Shown: in pieces, positions 27,679 to 37,734 of the stretch
Position numbering within the stretch: position 1 is the first letter of the stretch
How the letters are laid out: the number at the start of each line of letters is the position of its first letter
Assembly: GCA_943787485.1 (NCBI GenBank)
Contig: CALSMP010000005.1
Location: forward strand, 186,001 to 250,000
Direction of reading: 5' to 3'
DNA: 64,000 bases
Origin: an uncultured Luminiphilus sp.
GTDB taxonomy: Bacteria > Pseudomonadota > Gammaproteobacteria > Pseudomonadales > Halieaceae
Program-made: the position numbers and the translations under genes
Notes under the pieces: generated by a model
The model's database searches: none
Seen by the model: only the letters and a program-made list of their open reading frames with translations
Told to the model about the DNA's origin: nothing

Positions 27679-29046
27679 ATGAGTACCCTGCAGCGACTGC
27701 GCGAGTTGATGGAACAGCGAATTCCGGATCCCCTTACCTTCGCGGTGTGGCTAACCCTGTGCATGATTGGACTTGCCCTGGCCTTAACCCCCGTATCCCC
27801 GGGAGAGCTGGTATTGCAATGGGGTGCCGGTCTAAGTGCCCTCCTCGCGTTTACCATGCAAATGGTACTCATCATCACCACCGCCTATGTACTCGCGCAC
27901 ACTGCTTTCATTCAACGTGGCTTAGTCAGACTGGCAAAGGTCGCGAAGTCTCCGACGCAGGCGTATGTCCTGGTGGTCCTCACCGGCGCCTTCTTTTCCC
28001 TTCTTTCATGGCCGCTTGGCCCCATTTCTGCCGCCCTAGTCGCGAGGGAAATTGCGCGCGATAGCCTTTCTAGCGGCCTAAAGGTGCATTACCCCTTGCT
28101 CGCAGCCGGGGGATTCGGAGGCTTTGTCGTATGGGAGATGGGCTACTCGTCCTCAATCGCCCTCGCTGTTGCGACAGAGGGTAATCCGACCTTCAGCGTT
28201 ATTAATCGCCTGATCCCGATTCAGGACACGCTGCTAACATGGTGGAACCTGTTGACCATTGGCACCACGCTGACCGCCGTCATTGTGACAGTGCTGCTAT
28301 GCCACAGACGAATGCAGATAACAGCGCCCGTCATCCCAGACGACCTAATAACGCCCCTAAAGATCGATCAGACCAAGGCGTCGGCAACCCAATCCAAACA
28401 CGCCGAACACATCGGCGAAGAATCGACCGACGAGAAGTACACAGGTCGGTTGCTGTCGTTGCTGACTGGGGTCTTAATCTTGTCCTATGTCCTTTACTGG
28501 TTTTATCGTGAGGGGGTCTCTCTCGAACTCAATATCGTGAACTGGACCTTTCTGGGTCTCGGCTTGCTGTTGGTACGGTCGCTACCCCACTACAGCGATC
28601 TATTTGCGGACGGTGCTCGAGTGGCCTCTCCCACGCTCTTACAGTATCCGCTGTACGCGGGCATTATGGGCATCGCCCTTCAAAGCGGGTTAGCGGAACA
28701 ATTCACGTCACAACTCATTTCGATCGCGACGGCGGAGGCACTGCCCTTACTCGCTTTTCTCAGCGCCGGTGTCATTAACATATTCATTCCCTCCGGGGGT
28801 GCTCAGTGGGCTTTACAGGGACCATCCTTTCTCGAAGCAGCCAAGCTGATGGAAGTCGACTTAGGCCTGATTACAATGTCAGTGGCCTATGGGGACCAGT
28901 GGACCAATTTGATTCAGCCGTTCACTGCCATTCCCCTGCTGGCGCTGACCGGGCTGCGTCTCAAGCATATCTACAGTTTCATGCTGCTCCTGTGCCTGAC
29001 GACCAGCTTTCCGCTGATGGTGGGGCTACTGCTCGGCAACTCATGA
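27679..29046 (+). CDS. Short-chain fatty acid transporter (AtoE family)
   Basis: The 455-residue integral membrane protein has about ten to twelve hydrophobic segments and family text such as FTMQMVLIITTAYVLAHT, GGAQWALQGPSF and AYGDQWTNLIQPF. AtoE-type proteins import short-chain carboxylates such as acetoacetate or butyrate. It follows the amidase with a seven-base gap and converges with the malonyl-CoA synthetase gene. Its real substrate here could be a product of one of the surrounding hydrolases. Confidence 0.82.
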   Translation: MSTLQRLRELMEQRIPDPLTFAVWLTLCMIGLALALTPVSPGELVLQWGAGLSALLAFTMQMVLIITTAYVLAHTAFIQRGLVRLAKVAKSPTQAYVLVVLTGAFFSLLSWPLGPISAALVAREIARDSLSSGLKVHYPLLAAGGFGGFVVWEMGYSSSIALAVATEGNPTFSVINRLIPIQDTLLTWWNLLTIGTTLTAVIVTVLLCHRRMQITAPVIPDDLITPLKIDQTKASATQSKHAEHIGEESTDEKYTGRLLSLLTGVLILSYVLYWFYREGVSLELNIVNWTFLGLGLLLVRSLPHYSDLFADGARVASPTLLQYPLYAGIMGIALQSGLAEQFTSQLISIATAEALPLLAFLSAGVINIFIPSGGAQWALQGPSFLEAAKLMEVDLGLITMSVAYGDQWTNLIQPFTAIPLLALTGLRLKHIYSFMLLLCLTTSFPLMVGLLLGNS

Positions 29047-29060
29047 CCGCAGCGGCACGG

Positions 29061-30563
29061 CTAGCGCCAGGTTTCTCTAAGCTTGTTTTTTTGCACCTTG
29101 CCCATGGTGTTTCGCGGAAGTGAATCCGTCACGCGAATGTGCTTCGGTACCTTGAACTTGGCAATGCGGTTGATTAATTGCTCCCGAAGGCCGTCTGGAT
29201 CCAACGTAGTTTCTGGTGCCGCCACCACCATCGCCACCACGGCCTCTCCAAAATCCGCATCGGGGATACCAAATACCGCTGACTCAGCAACGCCCTCAAG
29301 CGTGTTTAACAGCGCCTCAACCTCCTTCGGATAAACATTTAATCCACCAGTAATAACCATATCCTTGGAACGACCGACGATGGCCAGATAACCTTGACTA
29401 TCAAAACGACCCTGATCACCGGTAACAAACCAGCCGTCGGCGGTGAAGTCCTCTTGGGTCTTTTCGGGCATTCGCCAATAACCGGCAAATACGTTGGCCC
29501 CACGCACTTCGATTTCGCCAATTTCCCCAGCGGGCACAGGCTGATGCTTGGAGGTACAAACCCGGATTTCAGTGCCGGGCAAGGGGAACCCTACGGTTCC
29601 GGCACGGCGCTCCCCGTTAAGCGGATTGGAACTGTTCATACCTGTTTCACTCATGCCGTAGCGCTCGAGTATGGTGTGCCCCGTTCGGGCTGCAAAAGCA
29701 CTGAAGGTTTCTTCAAGTAACGGCGCGCTACCGGAGATAAACAGACGCATACTGGCGCAATCCGCGTTGCTAAAATCAGGATCCGCCAGCAGCCTTGTGT
29801 AGTAGGTAGGTACCCCCATCATGACCGTGCTCTTGGGTAAACATGCCCTGACATCCTGACGATCAAACCCAGCGAGCCAGTTCATGGAAGCACCACTCAT
29901 GAGAACGCAGTGGATTGCGACAAACAAACCGTGAACATGGAAGATGGGCAAACAATGGAGCAAGACGTCATCCGAGGTAAAACCCCAGTGGTCCACGAGC
30001 ACCGCCGCGTTACTGCGCAGATTTTCATGGGTCAACATAATCCCCTTCGGTCTGCCCGTTGTTCCCGAGGAATAGAGCAACACCGCGAGGTCTTCTGGTG
30101 CGCGCTCTGTGGTATCAAACACAGCACTTTGTTCTGCAGCCAAGCGGCTGAGCGAACCCTCCCCAACGGCATCCAGCGTGACAAGATGATCAATGCCACA
30201 TTGCTTGCACAGTGCTCGATAGTTTTCTTCCTTGGAGGGATCGCAAACCACCAGCGCGGGCTCGGCATTCTCCAGAAAATACGCCATTTCCTCTTGGGAG
30301 TAGGCGGTATTCAGGGGATGAAAAACCAGTCCTGCCCGCAGCGTCGCCAAATAGAACCAAAGATTCGCCACCGATTTCTCGACTTGAACGCTGACACGGT
30401 CCCCAGGCTGTAAGCCAAGCGCCAACAGCGCATTGGCGAACCTCGCCGATTGGGCCTCAAGATCCCCATAGGTGTATACCATGCCACTTTGGTCAGTGAG
30501 CAATGGCGTTGCGGCGCTGGGTGCGCGCCGCGCTAGGGTGGCGTAAAAATTGCCGTGGGTCAC
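29061..30563 (-). CDS. matB: Malonyl-CoA synthetase-like acyl-CoA ligase
   Basis: This AMP-forming ligase of about 500 residues has the P-loop YSSGTTGRPKGIMLTH, ERYGMSETGMNSSNP, TGDQGRFDSQGY, and the lysine motif PRNTMGKVQKN. The segment ERYGMSETGMN plus ERRAGTVGFPLPG resembles MatB, which activates malonate. The start is placed at GTG 30563 (VTHGNFYATLARR), 16 bases after the upstream stop and with AGG before it, because the ORF start at 30614 overlaps the deacetylase gene. If it is MatB, malonate or a malonylated compound is a carbon source for this locus; other short dicarboxylates are possible. Confidence 0.78.
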   Translation of the reverse strand: MTHGNFYATLARRAPSAATPLLTDQSGMVYTYGDLEAQSARFANALLALGLQPGDRVSVQVEKSVANLWFYLATLRAGLVFHPLNTAYSQEEMAYFLENAEPALVVCDPSKEENYRALCKQCGIDHLVTLDAVGEGSLSRLAAEQSAVFDTTERAPEDLAVLLYSSGTTGRPKGIMLTHENLRSNAAVLVDHWGFTSDDVLLHCLPIFHVHGLFVAIHCVLMSGASMNWLAGFDRQDVRACLPKSTVMMGVPTYYTRLLADPDFSNADCASMRLFISGSAPLLEETFSAFAARTGHTILERYGMSETGMNSSNPLNGERRAGTVGFPLPGTEIRVCTSKHQPVPAGEIGEIEVRGANVFAGYWRMPEKTQEDFTADGWFVTGDQGRFDSQGYLAIVGRSKDMVITGGLNVYPKEVEALLNTLEGVAESAVFGIPDADFGEAVVAMVVAAPETTLDPDGLREQLINRIAKFKVPKHIRVTDSLPRNTMGKVQKNKLRETWR

Positions 30564-30579
30564 CAGCGAATACCTACTG

Positions 30580-31692
30580 CTAGAGTCTTTTAAGGGTGGG
30601 CAAGGCCTGATCAATCGCCAGCTGCTGATGCGGTTGGAGATCCTGCCCCCCTAAACCGGCGTGGAGGGGCAAGAAGGGGTCTTCAACCCCGGTTTTAACG
30701 CCACTCAAGGCCTCCATCACCGCCAGGCCAAAGAAGGGAACGGTCCAGCTGTTGTATCCCCCTTCGTGGGTCAGCAACATTCGCCCGGCGCAATGCCGAT
30801 CAGCGGTGGAAAGTAGCTTTTCGGTCAGTGATCGGTAACCCTCGCTGTGCATTTGCATGCGCCCCAAGGGGTCGTAGGCACCCGCATCGAAACCGCTGGG
30901 AACTATAATCAATTCCGGCTCGAAGCGATCAAGCGCCGGCAATACAACTTGATCAAAAGCCGCCTCATACGCCCCGACACCCGAGCCTGGGGGTAGCGGG
31001 ATATTGATGTTGAAACCATCGCCCTTGCCCGATCCTGTTTCATGCACGTGCCCGGAATCTGGCGGGAAACAATTATCCTGGTGGACCGATATCGTCAGCG
31101 CGCGCGGGTCATCGTAGAACGCTGACTGGGTGCCATTGCCATGATGGACATCCCAATCCACGTAGGCTATCCGCGAAAGCCCAAAGGTTTCAAAGGCATG
31201 CATTCCCGCCAGCGCGGCGTTACCGAAAATGCAAAAACCCATGCCCTCACCCGCAATCGCATGATGACCCGGCGGCCTCACCAGGGCATAGGCGTTGTCC
31301 ACGCTGCCCTCAAGGATTGCCTCCAATCCCGCGAGGACACCGCCTGCGGACAACATCGCTATCTCATAACTGCCCCGTCCGGCAGGCGTGAAAAATCCGG
31401 CATCTCCGCCGGTATCCGCGCTAATTTTTTTAACGTTCTCCAAATGCTCAGGCGTATGAAAACGCAAAATCTCCGCTTCGGTCGCGTGACGCGGCTTGAT
31501 CATATGGAGCGCCTCATTCAACCCTGATACCTCGAGCAAGTTCCTAAACCGGCGCTTGGTCTCGGGGTTTTCGGCGTGAATATCGGGCTGAACCGGATTG
31601 CCGTAGGGCATCGGGCCCGCGTAGTTGCCGGTGTCATGCCACATATAAAGTTCATGGCAAATAAAGCCTGTACGCCTTTTTTTCAACGCCAT
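30580..31692 (-). CDS. Class II histone deacetylase / acetylpolyamine amidohydrolase-like protein
   Basis: The 370-residue zinc deacylase has RPPGHHA (catalytic His pair), YVDWDVHHGNGTQSAF (metal Asp and His), VPSGFDAGAYDPLG (second Asp) and LTHEGGYN. Bacterial members remove acetyl or similar acyl groups from polyamines or other amines rather than histones. It lies between a Tat-exported amidase and malonyl-CoA synthetase on one strand, so a role in stripping acyl groups from amine substrates is plausible. No signal peptide was seen, so it is cytoplasmic. Confidence 0.85.
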   Translation of the reverse strand: MALKKRRTGFICHELYMWHDTGNYAGPMPYGNPVQPDIHAENPETKRRFRNLLEVSGLNEALHMIKPRHATEAEILRFHTPEHLENVKKISADTGGDAGFFTPAGRGSYEIAMLSAGGVLAGLEAILEGSVDNAYALVRPPGHHAIAGEGMGFCIFGNAALAGMHAFETFGLSRIAYVDWDVHHGNGTQSAFYDDPRALTISVHQDNCFPPDSGHVHETGSGKGDGFNINIPLPPGSGVGAYEAAFDQVVLPALDRFEPELIIVPSGFDAGAYDPLGRMQMHSEGYRSLTEKLLSTADRHCAGRMLLTHEGGYNSWTVPFFGLAVMEALSGVKTGVEDPFLPLHAGLGGQDLQPHQQLAIDQALPTLKRL

Positions 31693-31731
31693 TGCTCTTT
31701 CTCCGATGTTAACGAATAGCTTAAGTCAGTC

Positions 31732-33264
31732 TTACGCGTTGCCCGCGTAAACAGCGGGCTTTCTGCCTCGCCACGGCCGGGCGCGCTCAAGCTGCCCCGC
31801 AAGCGACAACAGCAGCGCATCCTGTCCCACCGCTGCTGACAGCATACTCCCTATCGGCAACCCATTCTTACTCTGGCCAAGGGGTACTGACATGGAAGGC
31901 TGACCCGTCATATTGTACAAATGGGTAAAGGCCGACACAGCTTTAAATCGGCGGGTATAGGCGAGCAAGTCGTCGCCCTCCTGATAGGTGATCGTCCCAA
32001 GTTGCGGAGCAGGGGTCGATGTAACCGGCTGCAGTACAACATCGTACTGACGGTGAAAAGCCGCCATTTGAAATCCAATCCCATGCATAAGTTGAAGCGA
32101 CCCCGCGACGTCGGCGCCAGAGTACTTGGCACCTTCCCGTCGAATCATATGCGTCATAGGCTCCAACTCTTCGACTGCGATGGGGCGCCCTCTCGACTGC
32201 TCGACATAATCGAGCCAGGCTGTCATATCGCTGGCGATCAAGGTGTTCTGAACGGCGTTGAGCATGTTGTAGTCAATGCCGGGAGCCGCTTCTTCAACAT
32301 GATGCCCTAACATCTCAAGCAGCATGGCGGTATCGGTAATACAAGCCCGCACATCATCATCCAGATCGACCGCGGGCTCTGTCAGATTTAGTGCCACTCG
32401 CAGCCGCCTCGGGTCTCGCTTGCTACGCTCCAAAAATCCCTCATTACCCAAACCCGCGCCGTAAGGCGCACCGGACTGATAGCCCGCCAATAACTCGAGC
32501 ATGAGGGCACTATCTCGCACGGTGTGACAGACGACATGACCGACCGACATGCCCGCACCTTGCGTGCCGGGCGTCAGACCTCGGGTGGGTTTCAGGCCAA
32601 AAACGCCGCAGTGATTGGCCGGAACGCGTATTGATCCGCCTCCGTCAGTCGCGTGGGCCATGGGCAAGATACCGGACGCGACCGCCGCGGCTGAACCCCC
32701 GCTCGACCCACCGGTACTGTGCGCTATATTCCACGGATTCAAGCAGTCCCCCAGGTGAGTCCCTTCTGTTGTAAGCGCCAGACCAAATTCGGGGGTATTG
32801 GTTTTACCAAAAATCAAAAGGCCCGCTGCTTTAAATCGCCGCACAATCTCTGAGTCTGAAGTGGCCACTTGATTGGCATTTAAGGCGGAACCAGCGCTCG
32901 TCACAGTACCGCCGAGGCTTATCCCCAAATCCTTCAGTAAAAAAGGAACGCCGCTAAAGGGACCGGTTGGCAGGCCATTACTCAAGGCGGCCTGGGCAAG
33001 CTCAATATGATCCTGCGCGAGTACATTCAGGATTGGGTTGACCCGCTCGAGCCGGCGAACCGTCTCATCCAGCACGTCTTGCGCCGATACATCGCCTCGC
33101 GCAATCCACTGGGCAAGGGTTGTTGCATCAGCATCATCCCACGAGGTGACCAAGTCCCCTGCCCCCGCGTCTGCGTGCGCCCCTGCCGCTCGGAGCATCG
33201 GCAGAAGACCCGCCAGCGAGGCCAAACCACCCTGTCTCAGTACCTCACGTCGCGTAACTGCCAC
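31732..33264 (-). CDS. Tat-exported amidase (amidase-signature family)
   Basis: The 510-residue protein begins [20 protein letters not shown], a twin-arginine signal (RR at residues 5-6) with a hydrophobic core ending near AHADA. Catalytic elements are the Lys in FLLKDLG, the loop [15 protein letters not shown] and [10 protein letters not shown]. The sequence resembles 6-aminohexanoate-cyclic-dimer hydrolases, but many amides are possible. It is three bases downstream of the amidohydrolase stop, so both belong to one operon acting in the periplasm. Confidence 0.83.
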   Translation of the reverse strand: MAVTRREVLRQGGLASLAGLLPMLRAAGAHADAGAGDLVTSWDDADATTLAQWIARGDVSAQDVLDETVRRLERVNPILNVLAQDHIELAQAALSNGLPTGPFSGVPFLLKDLGISLGGTVTSAGSALNANQVATSDSEIVRRFKAAGLLIFGKTNTPEFGLALTTEGTHLGDCLNPWNIAHSTGGSSGGSAAAVASGILPMAHATDGGGSIRVPANHCGVFGLKPTRGLTPGTQGAGMSVGHVVCHTVRDSALMLELLAGYQSGAPYGAGLGNEGFLERSKRDPRRLRVALNLTEPAVDLDDDVRACITDTAMLLEMLGHHVEEAAPGIDYNMLNAVQNTLIASDMTAWLDYVEQSRGRPIAVEELEPMTHMIRREGAKYSGADVAGSLQLMHGIGFQMAAFHRQYDVVLQPVTSTPAPQLGTITYQEGDDLLAYTRRFKAVSAFTHLYNMTGQPSMSVPLGQSKNGLPIGSMLSAAVGQDALLLSLAGQLERARPWRGRKPAVYAGNA

Positions 33265-33267
33265 AGG

Positions 33268-35040
33268 TCACTGACCCCACACTTTTACACCCCGAAACCA
33301 GGTTTGCTCTGCGGCGGTCTCAGAGACAGCGCTAATGGGGATTTCATGAGGATCTTGATTGAGCACAATAAAGTCGGCCGACTTGCCCACCGCAACTTCC
33401 CCCGCGAACTGTCCAAATCCCATGATGGCCGCAGCTCGCGTAGTCCAAAGGGGAATAGCCTCGTCAAGACTAATAGCCTGTTCGACCCAGAATGTGTCGT
33501 CACTGCCGTTGGTTGGATGCTGTCGCGTTACCAGGGACTCAATGGCTGGCCAGGGGTTCATGTCAGCGGCGGCAGCCGGCCAGTCGGAACCCCCGTTGAT
33601 GGGCGCGCCCGCGGCCAGCAAATCCTTGGTTGGCCAATACTCAGCCCCGCGAGGCAAGCCCACAGCTTGGACAACCGAGTCAATAATCGGTCTGGGATAC
33701 CACAGGTACGGCGTGAAATCCGCCACTGCATTTAAGGTGTTAAACCGCGGAATATCCTCAGGCGCTACGTAGCCTGCATGAGCAAGCGAAATTGGTCTAG
33801 CGGTATTGCCATTTGCGGCGCGGGCATAGGCAATGGCGTCGAGCGCGACCCTCACGGCACCGTCTCCGGCGGTGTGGATTTTGATCAGATAACCCGCACC
33901 ATCAAATTCAGCAACCGCTTGGTTTAACTCGTCGGTGGGAATCATCTGCATCCCCAATGTCGACTCGGGGTGCTGTTCATCAGTGGTATAGGGCGCCAGC
34001 ATCAGCGCTGAACGCGATGCCGTTGGAACCCCATCCAGAAAAAATTTGATGGCTTTGATGTGCGTATTGGGTGAGGCATATTTAGCGACTCTCGCGTCAT
34101 AGGCCGCCACGGGCTCCAGCGGTACCATCTTCGCTCCGTGACCGTAACTCTGCTGGTACAGCAGCGCATGGACGGTGAGTTCACCGTCATTATCGGCGTC
34201 CTGATAAGCCAGAAGCGCACTCTCAGGTACCCGCGCATCGCCAAAAGCTGTTACCCCAAAGCCATTGGCGATCTGGGATACAGCGGCGATTGCTGCTGCT
34301 TTGTTTTGTCGGGTGTGGGGTGGAATCTGACTACTCACAACTCCTGCCGCCGCTTCGAGCAACACGCCGTTGGGAATGCCGTTAGCATCGCGAACGAAAA
34401 CGCCCCCTTCTGGATCGGCGGTGTCAGCGCTCAGTGTGATACCCGCTAACTCCATGGCCTTGGTATTGGCCCAACCGTGGTGTGCCGAGTCGTCATCGAG
34501 GAACACCGGATGGTCATTGGCGACCGCATCAAGAAACTCTCGTGGAGACTCGATGTTGTTGTCGACAAAGAAATTGCTGTTCCACTGCCCACCAACAATC
34601 CATTCAGGCGCATCGGGGGATGAGGCACAAGCGCTGATCGTATCGGCGAGCTGGTCGGGGGTCGTGCTGAAATCAAAATTGCACATATACAACACTTTCT
34701 CGCCGCCCTGCCACGGGTGCACATGCGCATCGATTAGGCCCGGGAGGATGGCTTTGCCCCCCATGTCAAAGATCTGCGTGGTATCCCCCGCCATCGCTAG
34801 GGCCCTATCCGAGTCACCGACATAACTAAAACGACCGTTACTGATTGCAAAGGCATCAGCGCGACTGGCCGACGTGCCGTCTGTGTAAACCACCGCATTG
34901 AGAACAACAGCATCAACCGACGAGTCGATGAGCGGGACCGCCACCTCTTGAGAGGAGTCCGACCCTCCGCAAGACGTTACCGACAAGCCCAGCACCATGC
35001 TGAAGCCAGCCAACCAAGAAATACGCGTCAGAGTGTTCAT
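33268..35040 (-). CDS. YtcJ-like amidohydrolase family 3 lipoprotein
   Basis: From ATG 35040 (MNTLTRISWLAGF) the product is 590 residues with a lipobox (LSVTSC), so it should be anchored in a membrane facing the periplasm. The metal motif DAHVHPW and the typical N-terminal text VVLNAVVYTDGTSASRADAF mark the amidohydrolase-3 (D-aminoacylase/YtcJ) family. These enzymes hydrolyse N-acyl or cyclic amide bonds. It follows the TonB receptor and a terminator, and precedes the Tat amidase. Confidence 0.83.
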   Translation of the reverse strand: MNTLTRISWLAGFSMVLGLSVTSCGGSDSSQEVAVPLIDSSVDAVVLNAVVYTDGTSASRADAFAISNGRFSYVGDSDRALAMAGDTTQIFDMGGKAILPGLIDAHVHPWQGGEKVLYMCNFDFSTTPDQLADTISACASSPDAPEWIVGGQWNSNFFVDNNIESPREFLDAVANDHPVFLDDDSAHHGWANTKAMELAGITLSADTADPEGGVFVRDANGIPNGVLLEAAAGVVSSQIPPHTRQNKAAAIAAVSQIANGFGVTAFGDARVPESALLAYQDADNDGELTVHALLYQQSYGHGAKMVPLEPVAAYDARVAKYASPNTHIKAIKFFLDGVPTASRSALMLAPYTTDEQHPESTLGMQMIPTDELNQAVAEFDGAGYLIKIHTAGDGAVRVALDAIAYARAANGNTARPISLAHAGYVAPEDIPRFNTLNAVADFTPYLWYPRPIIDSVVQAVGLPRGAEYWPTKDLLAAGAPINGGSDWPAAAADMNPWPAIESLVTRQHPTNGSDDTFWVEQAISLDEAIPLWTTRAAAIMGFGQFAGEVAVGKSADFIVLNQDPHEIPISAVSETAAEQTWFRGVKVWGQ

Positions 35041-35064
35041 CGCTAGGCTCTCCAAGAAAGAAGA

Positions 35065-35090
35065 CAAAAAAGGGGCCGTGTTGGCCCCTG
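35065..35090 (-). terminator. Rho-independent terminator after the TonB receptor gene
   Basis: On the minus strand GGGGCC-AACAC-GGCCCC is followed by TTTTTT. It lies between the receptor stop (35105) and the amidohydrolase start (35040), so it would lower transcription of the hydrolase operon relative to the receptor. Confidence 0.88.
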
Positions 35091-35104
35091 TTTAGATCAA
35101 TGCG

Positions 35105-37543
35105 TTACTGTCCGATGAAGTAACTGACGGTCACACCGTAGGTTCTTGGCATACCCCATGTTCGAACATAGGGACCATTACCCCCGCCGTAGGCCGAGGG
35201 ATAGTAGTCTTCATCCGAAAGGTTCTTGACCCAGCCCATGACGCGCCAGGCACCGTCCTGTGATCCCAGGCCGATACGCGCATTGGCTACGGTGTAGTCC
35301 TCAGTGGCATCCTCGGGTCGCGGCCCACCGGTCGTGGAACCCGTGTGGTTGAGATCAGCCGAGACATCCATCATCAAACTTCCCCCGAGGGAGAACTCGT
35401 ATCGTGCAAAGAGGGTGTACGAGAAATCCGGCGCCATCGCGAGCTCTTGGCCAGAGGCGTCGTAGTAGTTGATATTATTTGGATAGGAACTGTTCGCCGT
35501 ATCAACCGCCTGCCATTTTTTGACCTCGGTATCCAACCACGCGCCATTGGCCGCCACCGTAAGGCCTTCTGTCGGCTGCCAGGTGAGCTCGAGCTCCGCA
35601 CCCATAATTTCAGACTCGTCGACATTGGTCAGGCCAGAAATGTTTCCCACCAATGTGACCGCGCGATCTTGCTCCTGCTTATCTTCGTAATCGTAGAAGA
35701 ACACCGCGCCATTAAGTTGCATGGCGCCGTTTAGCAGCGTTGCTTTGGTGCCCACTTCGTAGGCGGTCAGCACCTCCTCCTCGTAGGGGATGAGCTGTGT
35801 GGTGGTATTGGAGTTGGCGCCATTGAAACCACCGGACTTAAAGCCGTTGGACACCGAGCCATACACCAACAGATCATCGCTGGGCCGCCAATCAAGACCG
35901 ACTTTCCCCGTCAGGCGACTGGTGTCGACACTGTCTTCGTAAGGATTGAAGGAGGGATCAAAGCCCCCAATATCGTTGATAGTTCCGCAATCACCGGGAC
36001 CTAACTCAAAGGGGCTGCCCGCAAGACCAAAAACGTTGTTTAAGAAAAGGCCCAAGGAACCATCATCGGCCACGTAAGTACAACCCTGCCAGTCACGCGT
36101 CTCGTTGGTGTAACGGGCACCTAGGACCAACGACAGTGCATCGGTAAGCCCAATTTCAACGTGGCCGAACACCGCAGCGGACTCCGTCTCCTGCTGATAC
36201 TTGGTATCCAACTCACGAATAGGGTTTGGGGCAAATAGGCCGACACCGAAAGGAATACTCGCTAGCGCATACACCGAATCCGACATGAAATAGTGGTAGT
36301 ACTCATCCATATCGTCGTAGGAATAATACAGCCCCCCTACCCAACTCATGCGATCGGATTCTCCCGACAACCGGATTTCCTGACTGAACACCTGCAGATC
36401 AGTCGTGTTGATATTACTGGAATCGTTATAGAAACCGCCGTCCCAGTCATTGGCTTCCTCGCGCTGGAAGTCGCTGTAACCACTGATCGCCGTCAGGGTC
36501 ATATCGCCGATCTCCCAATCCAGACGCAGTGCCACATTAGTTGTCTGGTTGTCACGCTGGGGCCGAAGATCGAAGGTGCGCCCGGTGATAGGGCTCGTGT
36601 AGCTGTTCGTCCATCCGGCCTTGGTGTTGTCACCTGTTGAAAACCATGGGGGCGTCTGTCCAAAGTTGGCGCCACCGGGGATCAGGTACTGGTCCATCGG
36701 GAGGTATGGCGCCATGAAAGGAGCGATGCCAATGTCGGTACCGTCATAGGCGGTGTTTGCCGTGTTTTCCGACTGATCATCCACATAGCTGACCATCAAC
36801 TTTGCGGTAAAGGAGTCGCTGAAATCAGACTCAACCGTACCTCGTATTGCCATGACATCATCGCGACCCAACTCGTCATCACCGACGGTGCTTTCCTGCC
36901 AGCCCTCGTTAGATTTTACGTAGCGCGCCGCTAGGCGACCGCGGGTCGATTCACCCAAGCTGCCGCTGACGAAGCCTTCGAGATCATAGGCCGAGTAGCG
37001 GCCATAGCTGCCGGTGATGCCAGCAGAGAATTCTTCGGTTGGGGCACGACTAATGAAGTTGATCTGCCCCGCGGTGGTATTTCGACCGTAAAGGTCGCCC
37101 TGTGGCCCTTTCAGAATTTCCACCCGGTCGGTGTCGAACAATAAGCCGCGTGTCATCACCGCGTAAGGCATGGCGACCTCGTCAAAATAAATGCCCACTG
37201 TCGATGATGCGGCCGTGGAATAGTCTTGGAATCCCACGCCCCGAATAGTGTAGAGAGGCACGCCGGTGGCGGCAGTCTCGTTCACCGTAAGCCCGGGGGT
37301 ATACATGGCGATATCCTCTGCGCTAAGAACGCCAAGCTCTCGAATTTGTTCGCCGGTGAAGGTGTTAATCGCAATACCAACATCGTTGGCGCTTTGCTCG
37401 CGTTTTTGCGCCGTAACAACGACCTCTTCCAGCTGCATGGCTGCCACAGGCAGCGTTAAAGATGCCGCGGCAACAGCCACAGCCAATACGTTCAATCCGG
37501 GCTTTCTGAATAAGCTTTGGCTGAATGTAGTCTCGTTTTGCAT
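35105..37543 (-). CDS. TonB-dependent outer membrane receptor
   Basis: The 812-residue protein has an N-terminal signal, a TonB-box-like start of the plug (LEEVVVTAQKREQSANDVGI), the plug motif VEILKGPQGDLYGRNTTAGQ and a C-terminal beta barrel ending YGVTVSYFIGQ with a terminal aromatic-rich strand. It imports a substrate across the outer membrane using TonB energy. Position beside an AraC regulator, amidases and the amine dehydrogenase suggests an organic nitrogen compound rather than an iron chelate, but this is inference. Confidence 0.88.
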   Translation of the reverse strand: MQNETTFSQSLFRKPGLNVLAVAVAAASLTLPVAAMQLEEVVVTAQKREQSANDVGIAINTFTGEQIRELGVLSAEDIAMYTPGLTVNETAATGVPLYTIRGVGFQDYSTAASSTVGIYFDEVAMPYAVMTRGLLFDTDRVEILKGPQGDLYGRNTTAGQINFISRAPTEEFSAGITGSYGRYSAYDLEGFVSGSLGESTRGRLAARYVKSNEGWQESTVGDDELGRDDVMAIRGTVESDFSDSFTAKLMVSYVDDQSENTANTAYDGTDIGIAPFMAPYLPMDQYLIPGGANFGQTPPWFSTGDNTKAGWTNSYTSPITGRTFDLRPQRDNQTTNVALRLDWEIGDMTLTAISGYSDFQREEANDWDGGFYNDSSNINTTDLQVFSQEIRLSGESDRMSWVGGLYYSYDDMDEYYHYFMSDSVYALASIPFGVGLFAPNPIRELDTKYQQETESAAVFGHVEIGLTDALSLVLGARYTNETRDWQGCTYVADDGSLGLFLNNVFGLAGSPFELGPGDCGTINDIGGFDPSFNPYEDSVDTSRLTGKVGLDWRPSDDLLVYGSVSNGFKSGGFNGANSNTTTQLIPYEEEVLTAYEVGTKATLLNGAMQLNGAVFFYDYEDKQEQDRAVTLVGNISGLTNVDESEIMGAELELTWQPTEGLTVAANGAWLDTEVKKWQAVDTANSSYPNNINYYDASGQELAMAPDFSYTLFARYEFSLGGSLMMDVSADLNHTGSTTGGPRPEDATEDYTVANARIGLGSQDGAWRVMGWVKNLSDEDYYPSAYGGGNGPYVRTWGMPRTYGVTVSYFIGQ

Positions 37544-37734
37544 TTCGATGGTCCCCTCATGCCGCCGATGAACTCGGCTTTCACGTTTTTGTTGAGGATG
37601 AGCTAACGCTCAGTTACCTCGCTTCTATCACCGCGTACCTGTTTGAATATACCGACACAAAGCTAATTGTTATTGACCAATCCGGCCATCAACTTGACGT
37701 TAATTCGCTCTCCCGCAGGGTGCACAGGGCAAGC

